Source: CAYNSX01 sp964400165 (GTDB taxonomy: Bacteria > Armatimonadota > Hebobacteria > CAYNSX01). From it: a stretch of DNA of 36,216 nt. This document shows positions 25,112 through 36,120 of this stretch, one piece after another. A program made the translations under genes and the position numbers. Every line of letters begins with the position of its first letter. Position 1 is the stretch's first letter. The notes beneath the pieces are model-generated. The model was not told where the DNA came from, did not search any database, and saw nothing but the letters and a program-made list of their open reading frames with translations. Location: positions 1-36,216 of the forward strand of contig CAYNSX010000026.1 of NCBI GenBank assembly GCA_964400165.1, written 5' to 3'.

Positions 25112-27025
25112 ATGGCTGAAACGCTTGACCTGAAAGCGGGCGGCAACGGCGTCGTCGCCATGGACTGGCTCCGGCAGCACCGGCCCGACCTGGTCGGCCG
25201 GGCGCTGGTCGCGCAATTCGACGGCACGATGTGGGACCTGGCGCGCCCGCTGCCCGCGGAGGCGCCGGCGCGCGTGCGCGTCCTGACATTCGAAGACGAG
25301 AACGGCCGCGAAGTCTATTGGCACAGCACCGCGCATTTGCTGGCGCAGGCGGTGCAGGCGCTCTTCCCGCAGGTGAAACTCACCATCGGGCCGCCGATCG
25401 CCGAGGGGTTCTATTACGACTTCGATGCCGGCGGGCACACCTTCACGCCCGACGACCTGGCGCGCATCGAAGCGAAGATGCGCGAGTTTGCCAAAGCCGA
25501 CTACGCGATCACGCGCGAAGACCTGGCCAAACCCGCGGCGCGGGAGATGCTGGGGAAACGCGGCGAGCCCTACAAAGTCGAGATGCTCGACGAGACCATC
25601 GCCGGCGACCAGGTGAGCATTTACAAGCAAGGCGACTGGCTCGACCTGTGCCGCGGCCCGCATGTGCCGAGCACGGGCTACCTCAAAGCGTTCAAGTTGC
25701 TGAATGTGGCGGGCGCCTATTGGCGCGGCAAAGAGGGCCAGCCGCAACTGCAGCGCATCTACGGCATTTCGTTCCCGTCCGACGAGGCGCTCGCTGACTT
25801 CCTGCGCCGCCGCGCAGAGGCCGAGGCGCGCGACCACCGTAAACTGGGCCGCGAGCTCGACTTCTTCTCCTTCCACGAGGATGTCGGCGCCGGTTTCGCG
25901 CTTTGGCATCCGAAGGGCGCGCTGGTGCGGCAACTTCTAGAAGACCTGTGGCGGCGCGAGCACCGCGCCCGCGGCTACTCGCTTGTCTTCACGCCGCACC
26001 TCGGGCGCAAGTCGCTGTGGGAGACAAGCGGGCACACGAACTATTACCTCGAGAATATGTACGGCCTGGAAGTGGAAGAGCAGCCGTATTTCATCAAGCC
26101 GATGAACTGCCCGTTCCACATCCTCATCTTCAAGAGCCAGACGCGCAGTTACCGCGACCTGCCGCTGCGGCTGTGCGAACTCGGCACTGTCTACCGCAAC
26201 GAGCGCTCGGGCGTCCTGCACGGGATGCTGCGCGTGCGCGGCTTCACGCAGGACGATGCGCACATCTTCTGCACGATGGAACAGGTGGAGCAGGAAGCGG
26301 GCGCCGCGGTGGACTTCGGCCTCGGCCTGCTGAAGGCGTGCGGCTTCGAGGCGTTCGAGCTGCGCCTGGCGACGAGGCCGGAAAAATTCGCCGGCACGGT
26401 CGAACAATGGGACACGGCGGAAGCCGCGCTCGCCCGCGTGATGGAGTCCCGCGCGCTGCCGCACAAACTCGACGAGGGCGGCGCGGTCTTTTATGGCCCG
26501 AAAATTGACCTCGACCTGATCGACGCCATCGGCCGCCGCTGGCAGGCGACGACGGTGCAACTCGACTTCAACCTGCCCGGCCGCTTCGGCGCCACCTACG
26601 CGGGCGCCGACGGCCAGACGCACACGCCGGTCCTGATTCACCGGGCGCTCTTCGGTTCCATGGAGCGGTTTATGGGAGCGCTCATCGAGCATCACGCCGG
26701 CGCGCTGCCCGTCTGGCTGGCGCCGGTGCAGGCGGTCGTCATCCCGATCGCCGACCGGCACAACGACGCCGCCGGGCGGCTAGCGCAGCGGCTGCGCGAG
26801 GCGGGTCTGCGCGTCCAAGTTGATGAGCGCCACGAAAGCACGCGGGCGAAAATCCGGGACGCGGAAATGCAAAAAGTGCCGTATATGCTCGTCCTCGGCG
26901 ACCGCGAGATCGAGCAGGATCAGGTGTCGCTGCGCATCCACGGCAAGGGCGACCAAGGCCCGCAGCCGGTCGCCGGGTTCCTCGAAACGGCACGCGCCGC
27001 GGCCGCCGTGCCGGCGCTGCGTTGA
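25112..27025 (+). CDS. thrS: Threonyl-tRNA synthetase
   Basis: Class II aminoacyl-tRNA synthetase. The 637-residue protein has a TGS domain (about 1-62), an editing domain with HSTAHLLAQA (His71, His75) and the DLCRGPHVP motif carrying an editing Cys, and the catalytic core with MNCPFH, where Cys and two later His residues bind zinc. The anticodon-binding domain ends the protein. ATG 25112 has GAGGG at 25102-25106 as ribosome-binding site. An in-frame upstream TTG at 25085 lacks one. Its TGA overlaps the -35 box of the next promoter. Confidence 0.97.
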   Translation: MAETLDLKAGGNGVVAMDWLRQHRPDLVGRALVAQFDGTMWDLARPLPAEAPARVRVLTFEDENGREVYWHSTAHLLAQAVQALFPQVKLTIGPPIAEGFYYDFDAGGHTFTPDDLARIEAKMREFAKADYAITREDLAKPAAREMLGKRGEPYKVEMLDETIAGDQVSIYKQGDWLDLCRGPHVPSTGYLKAFKLLNVAGAYWRGKEGQPQLQRIYGISFPSDEALADFLRRRAEAEARDHRKLGRELDFFSFHEDVGAGFALWHPKGALVRQLLEDLWRREHRARGYSLVFTPHLGRKSLWETSGHTNYYLENMYGLEVEEQPYFIKPMNCPFHILIFKSQTRSYRDLPLRLCELGTVYRNERSGVLHGMLRVRGFTQDDAHIFCTMEQVEQEAGAAVDFGLGLLKACGFEAFELRLATRPEKFAGTVEQWDTAEAALARVMESRALPHKLDEGGAVFYGPKIDLDLIDAIGRRWQATTVQLDFNLPGRFGATYAGADGQTHTPVLIHRALFGSMERFMGALIEHHAGALPVWLAPVQAVVIPIADRHNDAAGRLAQRLREAGLRVQVDERHESTRAKIRDAEMQKVPYMLVLGDREIEQDQVSLRIHGKGDQGPQPVAGFLETARAAAAVPALR

Positions 27026-27050
27026 CCCACCGATGGCCGTTTGCTACACT
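27022..27050 (+). promoter_or_regulatory. Promoter of infC inside the thrS end
   Basis: TTGACC (27022-27027) spans the thrS stop codon TGA (27023-27025), and TACACT (27045-27050) follows after 17 nt. Transcription would start near 27057, so infC can be expressed separately from thrS. Confidence 0.7.
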
Positions 27051-27076
27051 CCCAGGCGAATTGGGTACCCGCTCGT

Positions 27077-27592
27077 TTGACGAATAACCGGCGCGAATAC
27101 CGGGTTAATGAAGCAATCCGCGCGCCGGAAGTGCGCCTCGTGGACAGCAACGGGGCGCAACTCGGCGTCATGACCAGGGAGCAAGCGCTCACGCTGGCGC
27201 GGGAGCGCGATGTGGACCTCGTGGAAGTGGCGCCGGGCGCGACGCCGCCGGTCTGCCGCCTGATCGACTTCGGGAAGTTGAAGTACGAAGAGGCGAAGCG
27301 GGCGCGGGATGCCCAGCGGAAGCAGAAGTCGAGCGATGTGCGGCCGATCCGGTTGCGCCCGCTGATCGACGACCACGACCTCGGCATCAAGATGAAAACG
27401 GCGCGCAAGTTTCTCGAAGCGGGCAACAAAGTGCGGATGAATGTGCTCTTCCGCCGGCGGGAATTGGCGCGGCCCGAGATCGGGCGCAAGGTGCTGGCGA
27501 AAGTAGCGGAGGGCTTGGTGGATGTGGCGACCGTCGAGCGCTTGCCGCGGCTCGAAGGGCGCTTTATGACGATGCAGCTGTCACCGAAATAA
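27077..27592 (+). CDS. infC: Translation initiation factor IF-3
   Basis: IF-3 binds the 30S subunit and proofreads initiator tRNA and start codon. TTG 27077 is preferred: a start at TTG 27041 would lie upstream of the predicted transcription start (27057). This gives 171 residues with the N-domain TNNRREYRVNEAIRAPEVR, the linker region DAQRKQKSSDVRPIRLRP, and the C-domain ending TMQLSPK. No Shine-Dalgarno is evident before it, and infC with a non-AUG start is known for autoregulation in E. coli (AUU). Four nt separate its stop from rpmI. Confidence 0.95.
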   Translation: MTNNRREYRVNEAIRAPEVRLVDSNGAQLGVMTREQALTLARERDVDLVEVAPGATPPVCRLIDFGKLKYEEAKRARDAQRKQKSSDVRPIRLRPLIDDHDLGIKMKTARKFLEAGNKVRMNVLFRRRELARPEIGRKVLAKVAEGLVDVATVERLPRLEGRFMTMQLSPK

Positions 27593-27596
27593 CGCG

Positions 27597-27812
27597 ATGC
27601 CGAAAAATAAAGCGAAAACGAAGAAGTCGCTGGCGAAGCGGGTGCGCGTGACGCCCACCGGCAAGATCATGTACCGGAAGGGCTTCAGGAGCCACCTGGC
27701 GACGCGCAAGTCCAAGTCGCGCCTGCGGCGGTTGAGCGTCCCCGGCGTCGTCAAGAAGGTCGACGCCAAGCGCTTCCGGCGGGCGCTGCAGGGCAGCAAG
27801 GGGATGACCTAA
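27597..27812 (+). CDS. rpmI: 50S ribosomal protein L35
   Basis: A 71-residue basic ribosomal protein. It starts MPKNKAKTKKSLAKRVRVTPTG, matching the L35 N-terminus, with many Lys and Arg and a C-terminal VDAKRFRRALQG. It lies between infC and rplT, the conserved order, with rplT starting directly after its stop. Confidence 0.97.
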   Translation: MPKNKAKTKKSLAKRVRVTPTGKIMYRKGFRSHLATRKSKSRLRRLSVPGVVKKVDAKRFRRALQGSKGMT

Positions 27813-28172
27813 ATGCGCGTCAAGGCAGGGACGAATGTCCGGCGCAAGCACAAGAAAGTCCTGAAGCGCGCCCGCGGGTTCTGGGGGCGCCGCTCCAAGA
27901 CTTTCCGCGCCGCCAACGAGGCGGTCCTGCACGCTGGGATGTACGCGTGGATTCACCGCCGGACGCGCAAGCGCGATTTCCGCCGCCTCTGGGTGCAACG
28001 CATCAACGCCGCGTCGCGCGAGCACAATGTCACCTACAGCCAGTTTATGAACGGGTTGAAGCGCGCCGGCGTCGGCCTGGACCGCAAAGCCCTCGCGCAC
28101 CTCGCCATTGACGACCGCGACGCCTTCGCCAAGATCGTCGCTGTGTCCCAAGCCGCCCTCAAGCCGGCGTAG
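27813..28172 (+). CDS. rplT: 50S ribosomal protein L20
   Basis: A 119-residue ribosomal protein that helps assemble the 50S subunit and binds 23S rRNA early. It begins MRVKAGTNVRRKHKKVLKRARG, with FWGRRSKTFRAANEAVLHAG and WVQRINAASREHNVTYSQF, the L20 signature. ATG 27813 directly follows the rpmI TAA. In several bacteria L20 represses this operon; no such site was recognised here. No terminator is visible after it. Confidence 0.97.
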   Translation: MRVKAGTNVRRKHKKVLKRARGFWGRRSKTFRAANEAVLHAGMYAWIHRRTRKRDFRRLWVQRINAASREHNVTYSQFMNGLKRAGVGLDRKALAHLAIDDRDAFAKIVAVSQAALKPA

Positions 28173-28295
28173 CCGGTCGCCTGACGCACTTTCAAGCCAT
28201 TCTCCCGTCACTTGACTCCTGTGTGCGCCGCGCGATACTGGCGCCGGTGAGGTGACCCGGATGGCGGTTCGCGTCTCCTTCCCAGGAAGCCGTAA

Positions 28296-30149
28296 GTGGT
28301 GGCGGGATACTCTTTAATTCCGCTGGGCATCGGTGCGCTGAACTTCGTTGCGCGGCCGGCGCTCGCGCTTGACCCAGTCGTGCTGAACACGCAGCAGTCG
28401 ACGCCGTCCGGCTCGGCGGTTTATCCAATCAAGGCCGTGTTCACCGCGAATTCGCCCGGTAGTGATGTGTGGCTGATGTGGAAGCCCGATGGGTCTCCGG
28501 ACTCGGTGAAGATTGGGTCGTTGGGTGCCGCGCCGCCTCAGGGTAATCAGACTGCAGTCTGTCAGAAGGAACTCGACGAGGCCACCCGTCATCTCGGGAA
28601 AGGCGAATATTTGGTCAGGCTGTTCACGGGTGTCGGACCCACTGACTACGTCGATAGTAGCCCGGTAGTTGGAGTGCTGCTGTGGGAACCAGACCCGGTC
28701 GCACTCGTCCAATGGGTGGAGGTGTATCAAGGACAATTGGACACGAACCCAAACGGGGGTGGCAAACGCATCTTTCCGGACCGCGACTCGCCGGGCGGCT
28801 CCAAGACGGACTATGTCAAAGTGCAGGTCAAGATCAAGTATCCCGGGCTGACGGGCGAATCGATTCCGGTCAAAGTGTGGATTGAGACACCGAGTGACCC
28901 CGGCCCCGATCCCGCCTTTGCCGGCAGGGGAAGCATTGCCAAGAAAGCCACTCGGTACTGGTGGCTCGCCGTACTCGTCACAGCCCTTGCCGGGACAAAC
29001 TCTCCCGCTGTCGGAGTTCAAGCCAAGAATTTGGCTCTTGAGGTCGAACTGGAAGAGACGGAAATTGTCAATGGCGGGGCAGTCACTCTCACAGTCACAC
29101 TGCGAAACCTCGCGAACCGACCAGTGAATGCGAGCGAAGTTGACCGGCCCACTGGATTCACCGTCTTCCGTCAGGCTGCATTCGAATCGGGTCCCTTCCA
29201 ACAGGTTGCGCCTAACAGGCCTGGACTCTACCCTGACGCGCAAGGCGGAGTTTTCGATCTTCCGGCCGGGCAAAGTTACTCGATGTTCGAGTTCTTCTCT
29301 ACCGGACGCCTCGGTGGAGAACCGCTGATTCCCGAGAATCTCACTGCGGGCCCGATGGGTGGAGGGCTTTTCCTTGCACCGGGCAGATATGTGATTCGTG
29401 TGGGGATGGAGGTTAAAGACTGGCCACGCGAGCAGGACGGAAGCCTTTCGTCTGTCTACGACTGGGTGTGGTCCGACCCGGTTAGCTTTCATGTGCGCGT
29501 GGCGGACGGCGCCGACGGTCGCGCTTATCAGTACCTGCAGAAGTATCCCGAGGTGTGGCACCTGCTCAACTGGGACGCGGCGGAACGCTGGCAGGCGCCA
29601 GACTTGGTCGCTCGCGGCGCAGGCCTCGAGCGCTTCCTCGCTTACTATCCCGATTGCGTCTACGCGAAATACGCCCGGGTGTCGCTGTTATCGTTCTATC
29701 AGCGGTTGGCCATCGATTACTCGCAGGCGCGGTACTGGCAGAAGATCGTGCGCGTCGGGGACCGACTGCTACGCGATTCGCCTGCCTATCTGCCGGCGAT
29801 GGTGCACCTGTCGGTCGCCAAGGCGCAGTTTGCGCTCGGCAAGACCGCCGAGGGTAAGCGCCACGCCCAGGCCGCCCTCGACAGTAACCCAACGACCGAA
29901 GTGGCGGAGACGGCGCGCCACTTGCTGGCCCCGGTTTCACTGCGTTCGCAGGTTCCCTCCGAGCGGGAGAAAACTATTGCGGGCAATCTCGACATCAGCG
30001 ATTTCATCCTGCCCGCAGCCGTGCTGGCCAGCGGAGTGCTGTTGTTGATTTTCATGCGATGGCGCCAGCGGCGGGCGGGGCATAACGCGCTGCGCCGGGC
30101 GTCTTCGACTACTTCGATCGCTCCGTCGATGCCTCGCCGGTCTCGCTAG
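28296..30149 (+). CDS. Two-part envelope protein; second half paralogous to the 15882-16895 gene
   Basis: A 617-residue protein I cannot name. GTG 28296 opens a hydrophobic stretch ending ARPALA (about residue 24) that looks like a signal sequence. Residues about 25-215 are an unassigned domain with VYQGQ and IKYPGLTGESIPVK. At about 215-245, KKATRYWWLAVLVTALAG starts a second signal-like segment, followed by a beta-sandwich (LEVELEETEIVNGGAVTLTVTLRN) and a TPR-like C-terminal part (YLQKYPEVWHLLNW, ARVSLLSFYQRLAID). This order matches the separate 15882-16895 protein. It may be a fusion, or two genes whose boundary is lost. A near-C-terminal helix (about 568-588) could be a membrane anchor. 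The 3' end overlaps the convergent small gene by 41 bp. Confidence 0.7.
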   Translation: MVAGYSLIPLGIGALNFVARPALALDPVVLNTQQSTPSGSAVYPIKAVFTANSPGSDVWLMWKPDGSPDSVKIGSLGAAPPQGNQTAVCQKELDEATRHLGKGEYLVRLFTGVGPTDYVDSSPVVGVLLWEPDPVALVQWVEVYQGQLDTNPNGGGKRIFPDRDSPGGSKTDYVKVQVKIKYPGLTGESIPVKVWIETPSDPGPDPAFAGRGSIAKKATRYWWLAVLVTALAGTNSPAVGVQAKNLALEVELEETEIVNGGAVTLTVTLRNLANRPVNASEVDRPTGFTVFRQAAFESGPFQQVAPNRPGLYPDAQGGVFDLPAGQSYSMFEFFSTGRLGGEPLIPENLTAGPMGGGLFLAPGRYVIRVGMEVKDWPREQDGSLSSVYDWVWSDPVSFHVRVADGADGRAYQYLQKYPEVWHLLNWDAAERWQAPDLVARGAGLERFLAYYPDCVYAKYARVSLLSFYQRLAIDYSQARYWQKIVRVGDRLLRDSPAYLPAMVHLSVAKAQFALGKTAEGKRHAQAALDSNPTTEVAETARHLLAPVSLRSQVPSEREKTIAGNLDISDFILPAAVLASGVLLLIFMRWRQRRAGHNALRRASSTTSIAPSMPRRSR

Positions 30150-30348
30150 GCGGGACCTCCACCTCCCCCGCAGTCAATTCTCCGTAGCCGTACGCGGCCA
30201 AGCCCAGGCCGATAAGCAGCACCGTCACCACGCCCCCGCCGACGACGAAGGCGAAAAACTGCGCCCGCACCCACGGAAACACCACCACGGCGGCGATTGC
30301 CGCCGCCATCAACGCCAGCCCCACCAGGATCGCCATCCACTTGCCCAT
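30109..30348 (-). CDS. Small two-helix membrane protein
   Basis: A 79-residue protein beginning MGKWMAILVGLALMAAAIAA. Two hydrophobic helices (about 4-23 and 33-53) are followed by an acidic, Glu-rich tail ending EASTERSK. ATG 30348 has GGAGGAG at about 9-15 nt upstream. It lies 84 nt before the divergent TSUP gene and overlaps the end of the convergent 28296-30149 gene by 41 bp. No family is recognised; it could be a small membrane regulator. Confidence 0.7.
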   Translation of the reverse strand: MGKWMAILVGLALMAAAIAAVVVFPWVRAQFFAFVVGGGVVTVLLIGLGLAAYGYGELTAGEVEVPPSETGEASTERSK

Positions 30349-30432
30349 CGTCCGGCTCCTCCGGTCGTCTAGGAGATTCGGACGCCGCGCCGGAATCCCT
30401 TGTGCAGCAGCAGCGCACAGAGGGAGGGCGGC

Positions 30433-30798
30433 GTGCAAGTCATCGGATACTTCATCATCGGGCTGGCGGCGGGTCTGCTCGGCGGCTTGATGGGCGTCGG
30501 GGGCGGCGTCATCGCCGTGCCCGCGCTCGTGTTTTTCTATGGGTTTTCGCAGCAGAATGCGCAGGCGACCTCCCTGGCGATGATCGCGCCCACGGCGCTC
30601 GCCGGCGCCTTCACCTATTGGCGCGGCGGCCACCTCGACTTGAAGAGCGCCGCAATCGTCGCGTTGGGCGCGGTCACGACTGCCACCATCGGCGCCACCA
30701 TCGCCACCCGCACCGACCCGACCAACCTGCGGCGCGCCTTCGCCGTCTTCATGGTGGTGATGGGCGTGTATATGTTTTGGAGCACTTTTCGGAAGTAG
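30433..30798 (+). CDS. Half-size TSUP (TauE/SafE) family transporter
   Basis: A 121-residue membrane protein with the TSUP signature GLLGGLMGVGGGVIAVPAL near the start and a second conserved stretch AQATSLAMIAPTALAGAF. It has about four helices. Full TSUP transporters are about 250 residues with two such halves, so this is a single-repeat form that might dimerise. GTG 30433 has GGGAGG at 30422-30427. Substrates in the family include sulfite, sulfonates and organic anions; none can be assigned here. Confidence 0.88.
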   Translation: MQVIGYFIIGLAAGLLGGLMGVGGGVIAVPALVFFYGFSQQNAQATSLAMIAPTALAGAFTYWRGGHLDLKSAAIVALGAVTTATIGATIATRTDPTNLRRAFAVFMVVMGVYMFWSTFRK

Positions 30799-30817
30799 GG
30801 GCGGGTTCTTGTTGTCT

Positions 30818-30862
30818 CCCCTCTCCGTGAGACGGAGAGGGGTGGCGAAGCCGTGGTGAGGT
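30818..30862. repeat. Palindromic repeat between the TSUP gene and secA
   Basis: CCCCTCTCCG-tgaga-CGGAGAGGGG (30818-30842) is a perfect 10-bp inverted repeat followed by TGGCGAAGCC and a GGTGAGG run. It is a clear member of the CCCTCTCC family. Confidence 0.85.
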
Positions 30863-30897
30863 GACAGCGTGTGCGGGAATGGCCTCCACCCTATCCG

Positions 30898-30927
30898 TGT
30901 TATAGTTAACAGGCGCTTTCTAGCGCC
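30898..30927 (+). promoter_or_regulatory. Extended -10 promoter and hairpin before secA
   Basis: TGTTATAGT (30898-30906) is an extended -10 box. Transcription would start near 30913, inside GGCGCT-ttct-AGCGCC (30912-30927), a 6-bp hairpin in the leader. GTG 30942 of secA follows. Confidence 0.55.
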
Positions 30928-30941
30928 CCAACCAACCATCC

Positions 30942-34187
<3,246 letters not shown>

Positions 34188-34235
34188 GAAGACAGTCCGT
34201 CGTGCGTAGTAGGTCGGACAGCCCTCACCCCCCGG

Positions 34236-34310
34236 CCCCCTCTCCAACGAGTGGAGAGGGGGAGAGCAGAACCAATTGATTGTCTCCCCTCTCCGCTCGT
34301 CGGAGAGGGG
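34236..34310. repeat. Two palindromic repeats downstream of secA
   Basis: CCCCCTCTCCA-acgag-TGGAGAGGGGG (34236-34262, 11-bp arms) and CCCCTCTCCG-ctcgt-CGGAGAGGGG (34286-34310, 10-bp arms) sit in the 150-nt gap between secA and the propeller gene. The loops share an ACGAG/CTCGT core in opposite orientation. Confidence 0.85.
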
Positions 34311-34337
34311 AAGGGGGAGAGGGAATACAATCCCCCC

Positions 34338-35420
34338 GTGCACAACGTATTGCGACTTGCTGTCCTCATCTCTGTTCTCTCATCTCTGGTCTCTGCCGTT
34401 CCCGTCCCCATCCCCGTCACCAAATCCGGCCTGCCGCGGCCGCGGGACGCCTGGCGCATCGACGCCTGTGCGCTCTCGCCGCGGGGCGACCTGCTGGCAC
34501 TCACTCTGTCCGCGCCGCGCCACGGCACCCGCCTCGAATTCCACGCCCTGCCGGGCGGCGAGGCGCTCTGGGCGCTGCCCTTCGCCGCGCCGGCGCAAGT
34601 CGAGTGGGCGAAGGACGGCGCCACCGTCCTCATCTCCGGCAGCGTGGCGCAGGACGATGAGGACGCCATCCTGCGCGTGCACCTCGGCAATCGCACCGTC
34701 GAGCGACTGCCCGACCGCGGCCGCCTGATCGCCGCGGGTGCCGACGGCGCCCGCTACGCCTGGCGCCGCCCCCGCGGCGACACTTGGGGGCTGCTCGCCC
34801 GCACCGCGGACGATGCGCCCATTCTGGCGCTGCGCATGGACGACCACCTGATGCCGATCGCCGGCGCCTGGGCGCCGGATGGGAAGCGCCTCGCGTACAT
34901 CGGCCTCGATGTCAGCACCAGCGGCGGCCAAGTGCCGGCGCATTCCGCGTTCCTTGTGCGCGCCACCGGCCGCGACAAGAGCGAGGCCGTGCTGCGCCGC
35001 ACGGCGGCGCCGGTGCGGCCGGCATGGGTCAACGCGACCACCGTGCGCCTCGTCCGGGGAAAGCCGCGGGCCGTGCTCGATTGCGATACCCAGTCTGGCC
35101 GCGTCACCGCGGTGCCCATGCCGCTGCCCTCTACGACGTCGTCCGCATNNNNNNNNNNCTGTCCGCTCCTGCTCGACGGCGCGCTGCGGGCGCTCTCGCC
35201 CGACGGGACGGTACTGGCGATGGAAATTCACAGCGCCACGCAGCCGCGGGTGCTGCGCCTGCTCGCGCTGCCGGGCGGAACCGTCCTCGGCGAATGGCCG
35301 GCCGACCTCGTCACCTTCGGCCGCGACGGCACGCAGTTCGCCCTCCGCCTCACCAATCAGTCCATCGTCGTGTTCGATCGAGGAAAGCAAGTCGCGACAC
35401 TATCCGTCGCGGGTGATTGA
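34338..35420 (+). CDS. Exported beta-propeller (PD40/TolB-like) protein, interrupted by a scaffold gap
   Basis: A probable exported protein of about 360 residues. GTG 34338 is chosen because it begins a signal sequence (HNVLRLAVLISVLSSLVSA); the frame upstream is repeat DNA. Blades are marked by SPRGDLLALTLS, APDGKRLAYIGLD, SPDGTVLAMEI and FGRDGTQFALRL, as in WD40-like PD40/TolB repeats. Ten Ns at 35149-35158 break the coding sequence, so several residues are missing and the frame across the gap is not guaranteed. Function of the propeller is unknown; such domains usually bind proteins or small ligands. Confidence 0.75.
   Translation: MHNVLRLAVLISVLSSLVSAVPVPIPVTKSGLPRPRDAWRIDACALSPRGDLLALTLSAPRHGTRLEFHALPGGEALWALPFAAPAQVEWAKDGATVLISGSVAQDDEDAILRVHLGNRTVERLPDRGRLIAAGADGARYAWRRPRGDTWGLLARTADDAPILALRMDDHLMPIAGAWAPDGKRLAYIGLDVSTSGGQVPAHSAFLVRATGRDKSEAVLRRTAAPVRPAWVNATTVRLVRGKPRAVLDCDTQSGRVTAVPMPLPSTTSSAXXXXCPLLLDGALRALSPDGTVLAMEIHSATQPRVLRLLALPGGTVLGEWPADLVTFGRDGTQFALRLTNQSIVVFDRGKQVATLSVAGD
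35149..35158. other. 10-N scaffold gap
   Basis: Ten N characters inside the propeller gene mark joined contigs; the true distance is unknown. Confidence 0.99.
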
Positions 35421-35423
35421 CTT

Positions 35424-35473
35424 CCCCTCTCCATTTATGGGGAGGGGTCTGCCCCGAGCGGAGTCGAGGGGCA
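35424..35473. repeat. Palindromic repeat pair after the propeller gene
   Basis: CCCCTCTCCATttATGGGGAGGGG (35424-35447) has one G-T wobble in 11-bp arms. The same 24-mer recurs exactly at 36184-36207. TGCCCC-gagcggagtcga-GGGGCA (35450-35473) belongs to the second family, with copies at 18001 and 35705. Confidence 0.85.
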
Positions 35474-35489
35474 GGGGAGGGGTCGCCGC

Positions 35490-35549
35490 ACCAGCACCCT
35501 GCTTGAGGTCTATGACCGCGGCCGGATGGTGACGGCGATTCGTCTATAA
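35490..35549 (+). pseudogene. Possible C-terminal remnant of a propeller paralogue
   Basis: The 19 codons from 35490 end EVYDRGRMVTAIRL and a stop, close to the end of the preceding gene, VVFDRGKQVATLSV. The likeness is at the protein level, not the DNA level. No start is present and repeats flank it, so it is probably a leftover of a paralogue or of a rearranged gene end. It could also be chance. Confidence 0.35.
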
Positions 35550-35562
35550 CCCTCTCACCCGT

Positions 35563-35590
35563 CCCCTCTCCCATGTACATGGGAGAGGGG
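35563..35590. repeat. 28-bp perfect palindrome
   Basis: The sequence reads the same on both strands over 14-bp arms, with CCCCTCTCCCATG and CATGGGAGAGGGG meeting at a TA centre. It is followed by TGGCGAAGCC and GAGGAGAGGG, as in the other copies. It lies in the 400-nt gap between the propeller and glutaredoxin-like genes. Confidence 0.9.
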
Positions 35591-35630
35591 TGGCGAAGCC
35601 GAGGAGAGGGTTTGGGGGCCGTCACAGCGT

Positions 35631-35725
35631 CCCGGGCCTGGAGGCCCGGGCTGAGACCGAGACAAGGCCCCAAGGGCCTCCTCACGGTGTCAGCCCGCCG
35701 CTTGCCCTGAGCGAAGTCGAATAGG
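35631..35725. repeat. GC hairpins and a second-family palindrome before the glutaredoxin-like gene
   Basis: CCCGGGCCT-gg-AGGCCCGGG (35631-35650) is a 9-bp hairpin, followed by GGCCCcaaGGGCC and then CCCTGAGCGAAGTCGAATAGG (35705-35725), a copy of the second palindromic family. No coding sequence is seen in 35551-35787. Confidence 0.8.
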
Positions 35726-35787
35726 TTCACGGCCGGGAGGCGGAGCAAGCAACACGAATCCGGCGGCGCTGCAGAGCGTTCCCCAAT

Positions 35788-35816
35788 TTGACAATTTATA
35801 AACCTGGTGCTAGAGT
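35788..35816 (+). promoter_or_regulatory. Promoter of the glutaredoxin-like gene, apparently leaderless
   Basis: A perfect TTGACA (35788-35793) and TAGAGT (35811-35816) are 17 nt apart. The expected start lies 7 nt after the -10 box, at 35823, which is the A of the ATG. The spacing leaves no room for a ribosome-binding site. Confidence 0.75.
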
Positions 35817-35822
35817 AGCGTC

Positions 35823-36095
35823 ATGAATGCACCGGTTGTGAATGAAGCACGAGTGAGTGAACACCTGACCGTCAGCACGATGCCCGATTGTCAGGACTCT
35901 TCCAAGGCCAAGGCCTATCTTGTGGAGAAGGGCATCAAATTCACCGAGGTGGACTTGAGCACCAACACCGACGCCAAGGCCCGGCTCTCGCAGCGCGGTC
36001 CCATCGTCACCCCCGTGCTCGAGCGGGCCGGACAGACCTTTACCGGGTTTGACCTGGCCAAGCTTGAAGTGTGGCTCCAGCCGAACCGCAACTAG
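35823..36095 (+). CDS. Glutaredoxin-like protein with a CxxS active site
   Basis: A 90-residue thioredoxin-fold protein. Residues about 16-90 align with glutaredoxins: TVSTMPDCQDSSKAKAYL replaces the usual TxPxCPxCxxAKxxL, so only the first Cys remains and the site is CQDS. IVTPVL gives the cis-Pro region, and GFDLAKLEVWL matches the GFxxxKL end. CxxS proteins with one Cys can act in glutathione-linked reduction or, in the CGFS class, in Fe-S transfer; this site is neither standard. The ATG coincides with the predicted transcription start, implying a leaderless message. Confidence 0.8.
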   Translation: MNAPVVNEARVSEHLTVSTMPDCQDSSKAKAYLVEKGIKFTEVDLSTNTDAKARLSQRGPIVTPVLERAGQTFTGFDLAKLEVWLQPNRN

Positions 36096-36120
36096 GCGAA
36101 CCGCACTTCGGTTTACGAAG

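Noticed and set aside
28173..28295. Terminator or leader RNA after rplT
   Set aside because: No stem with a U-tract and no recognisable RNA motif is visible in this 123-nt stretch.
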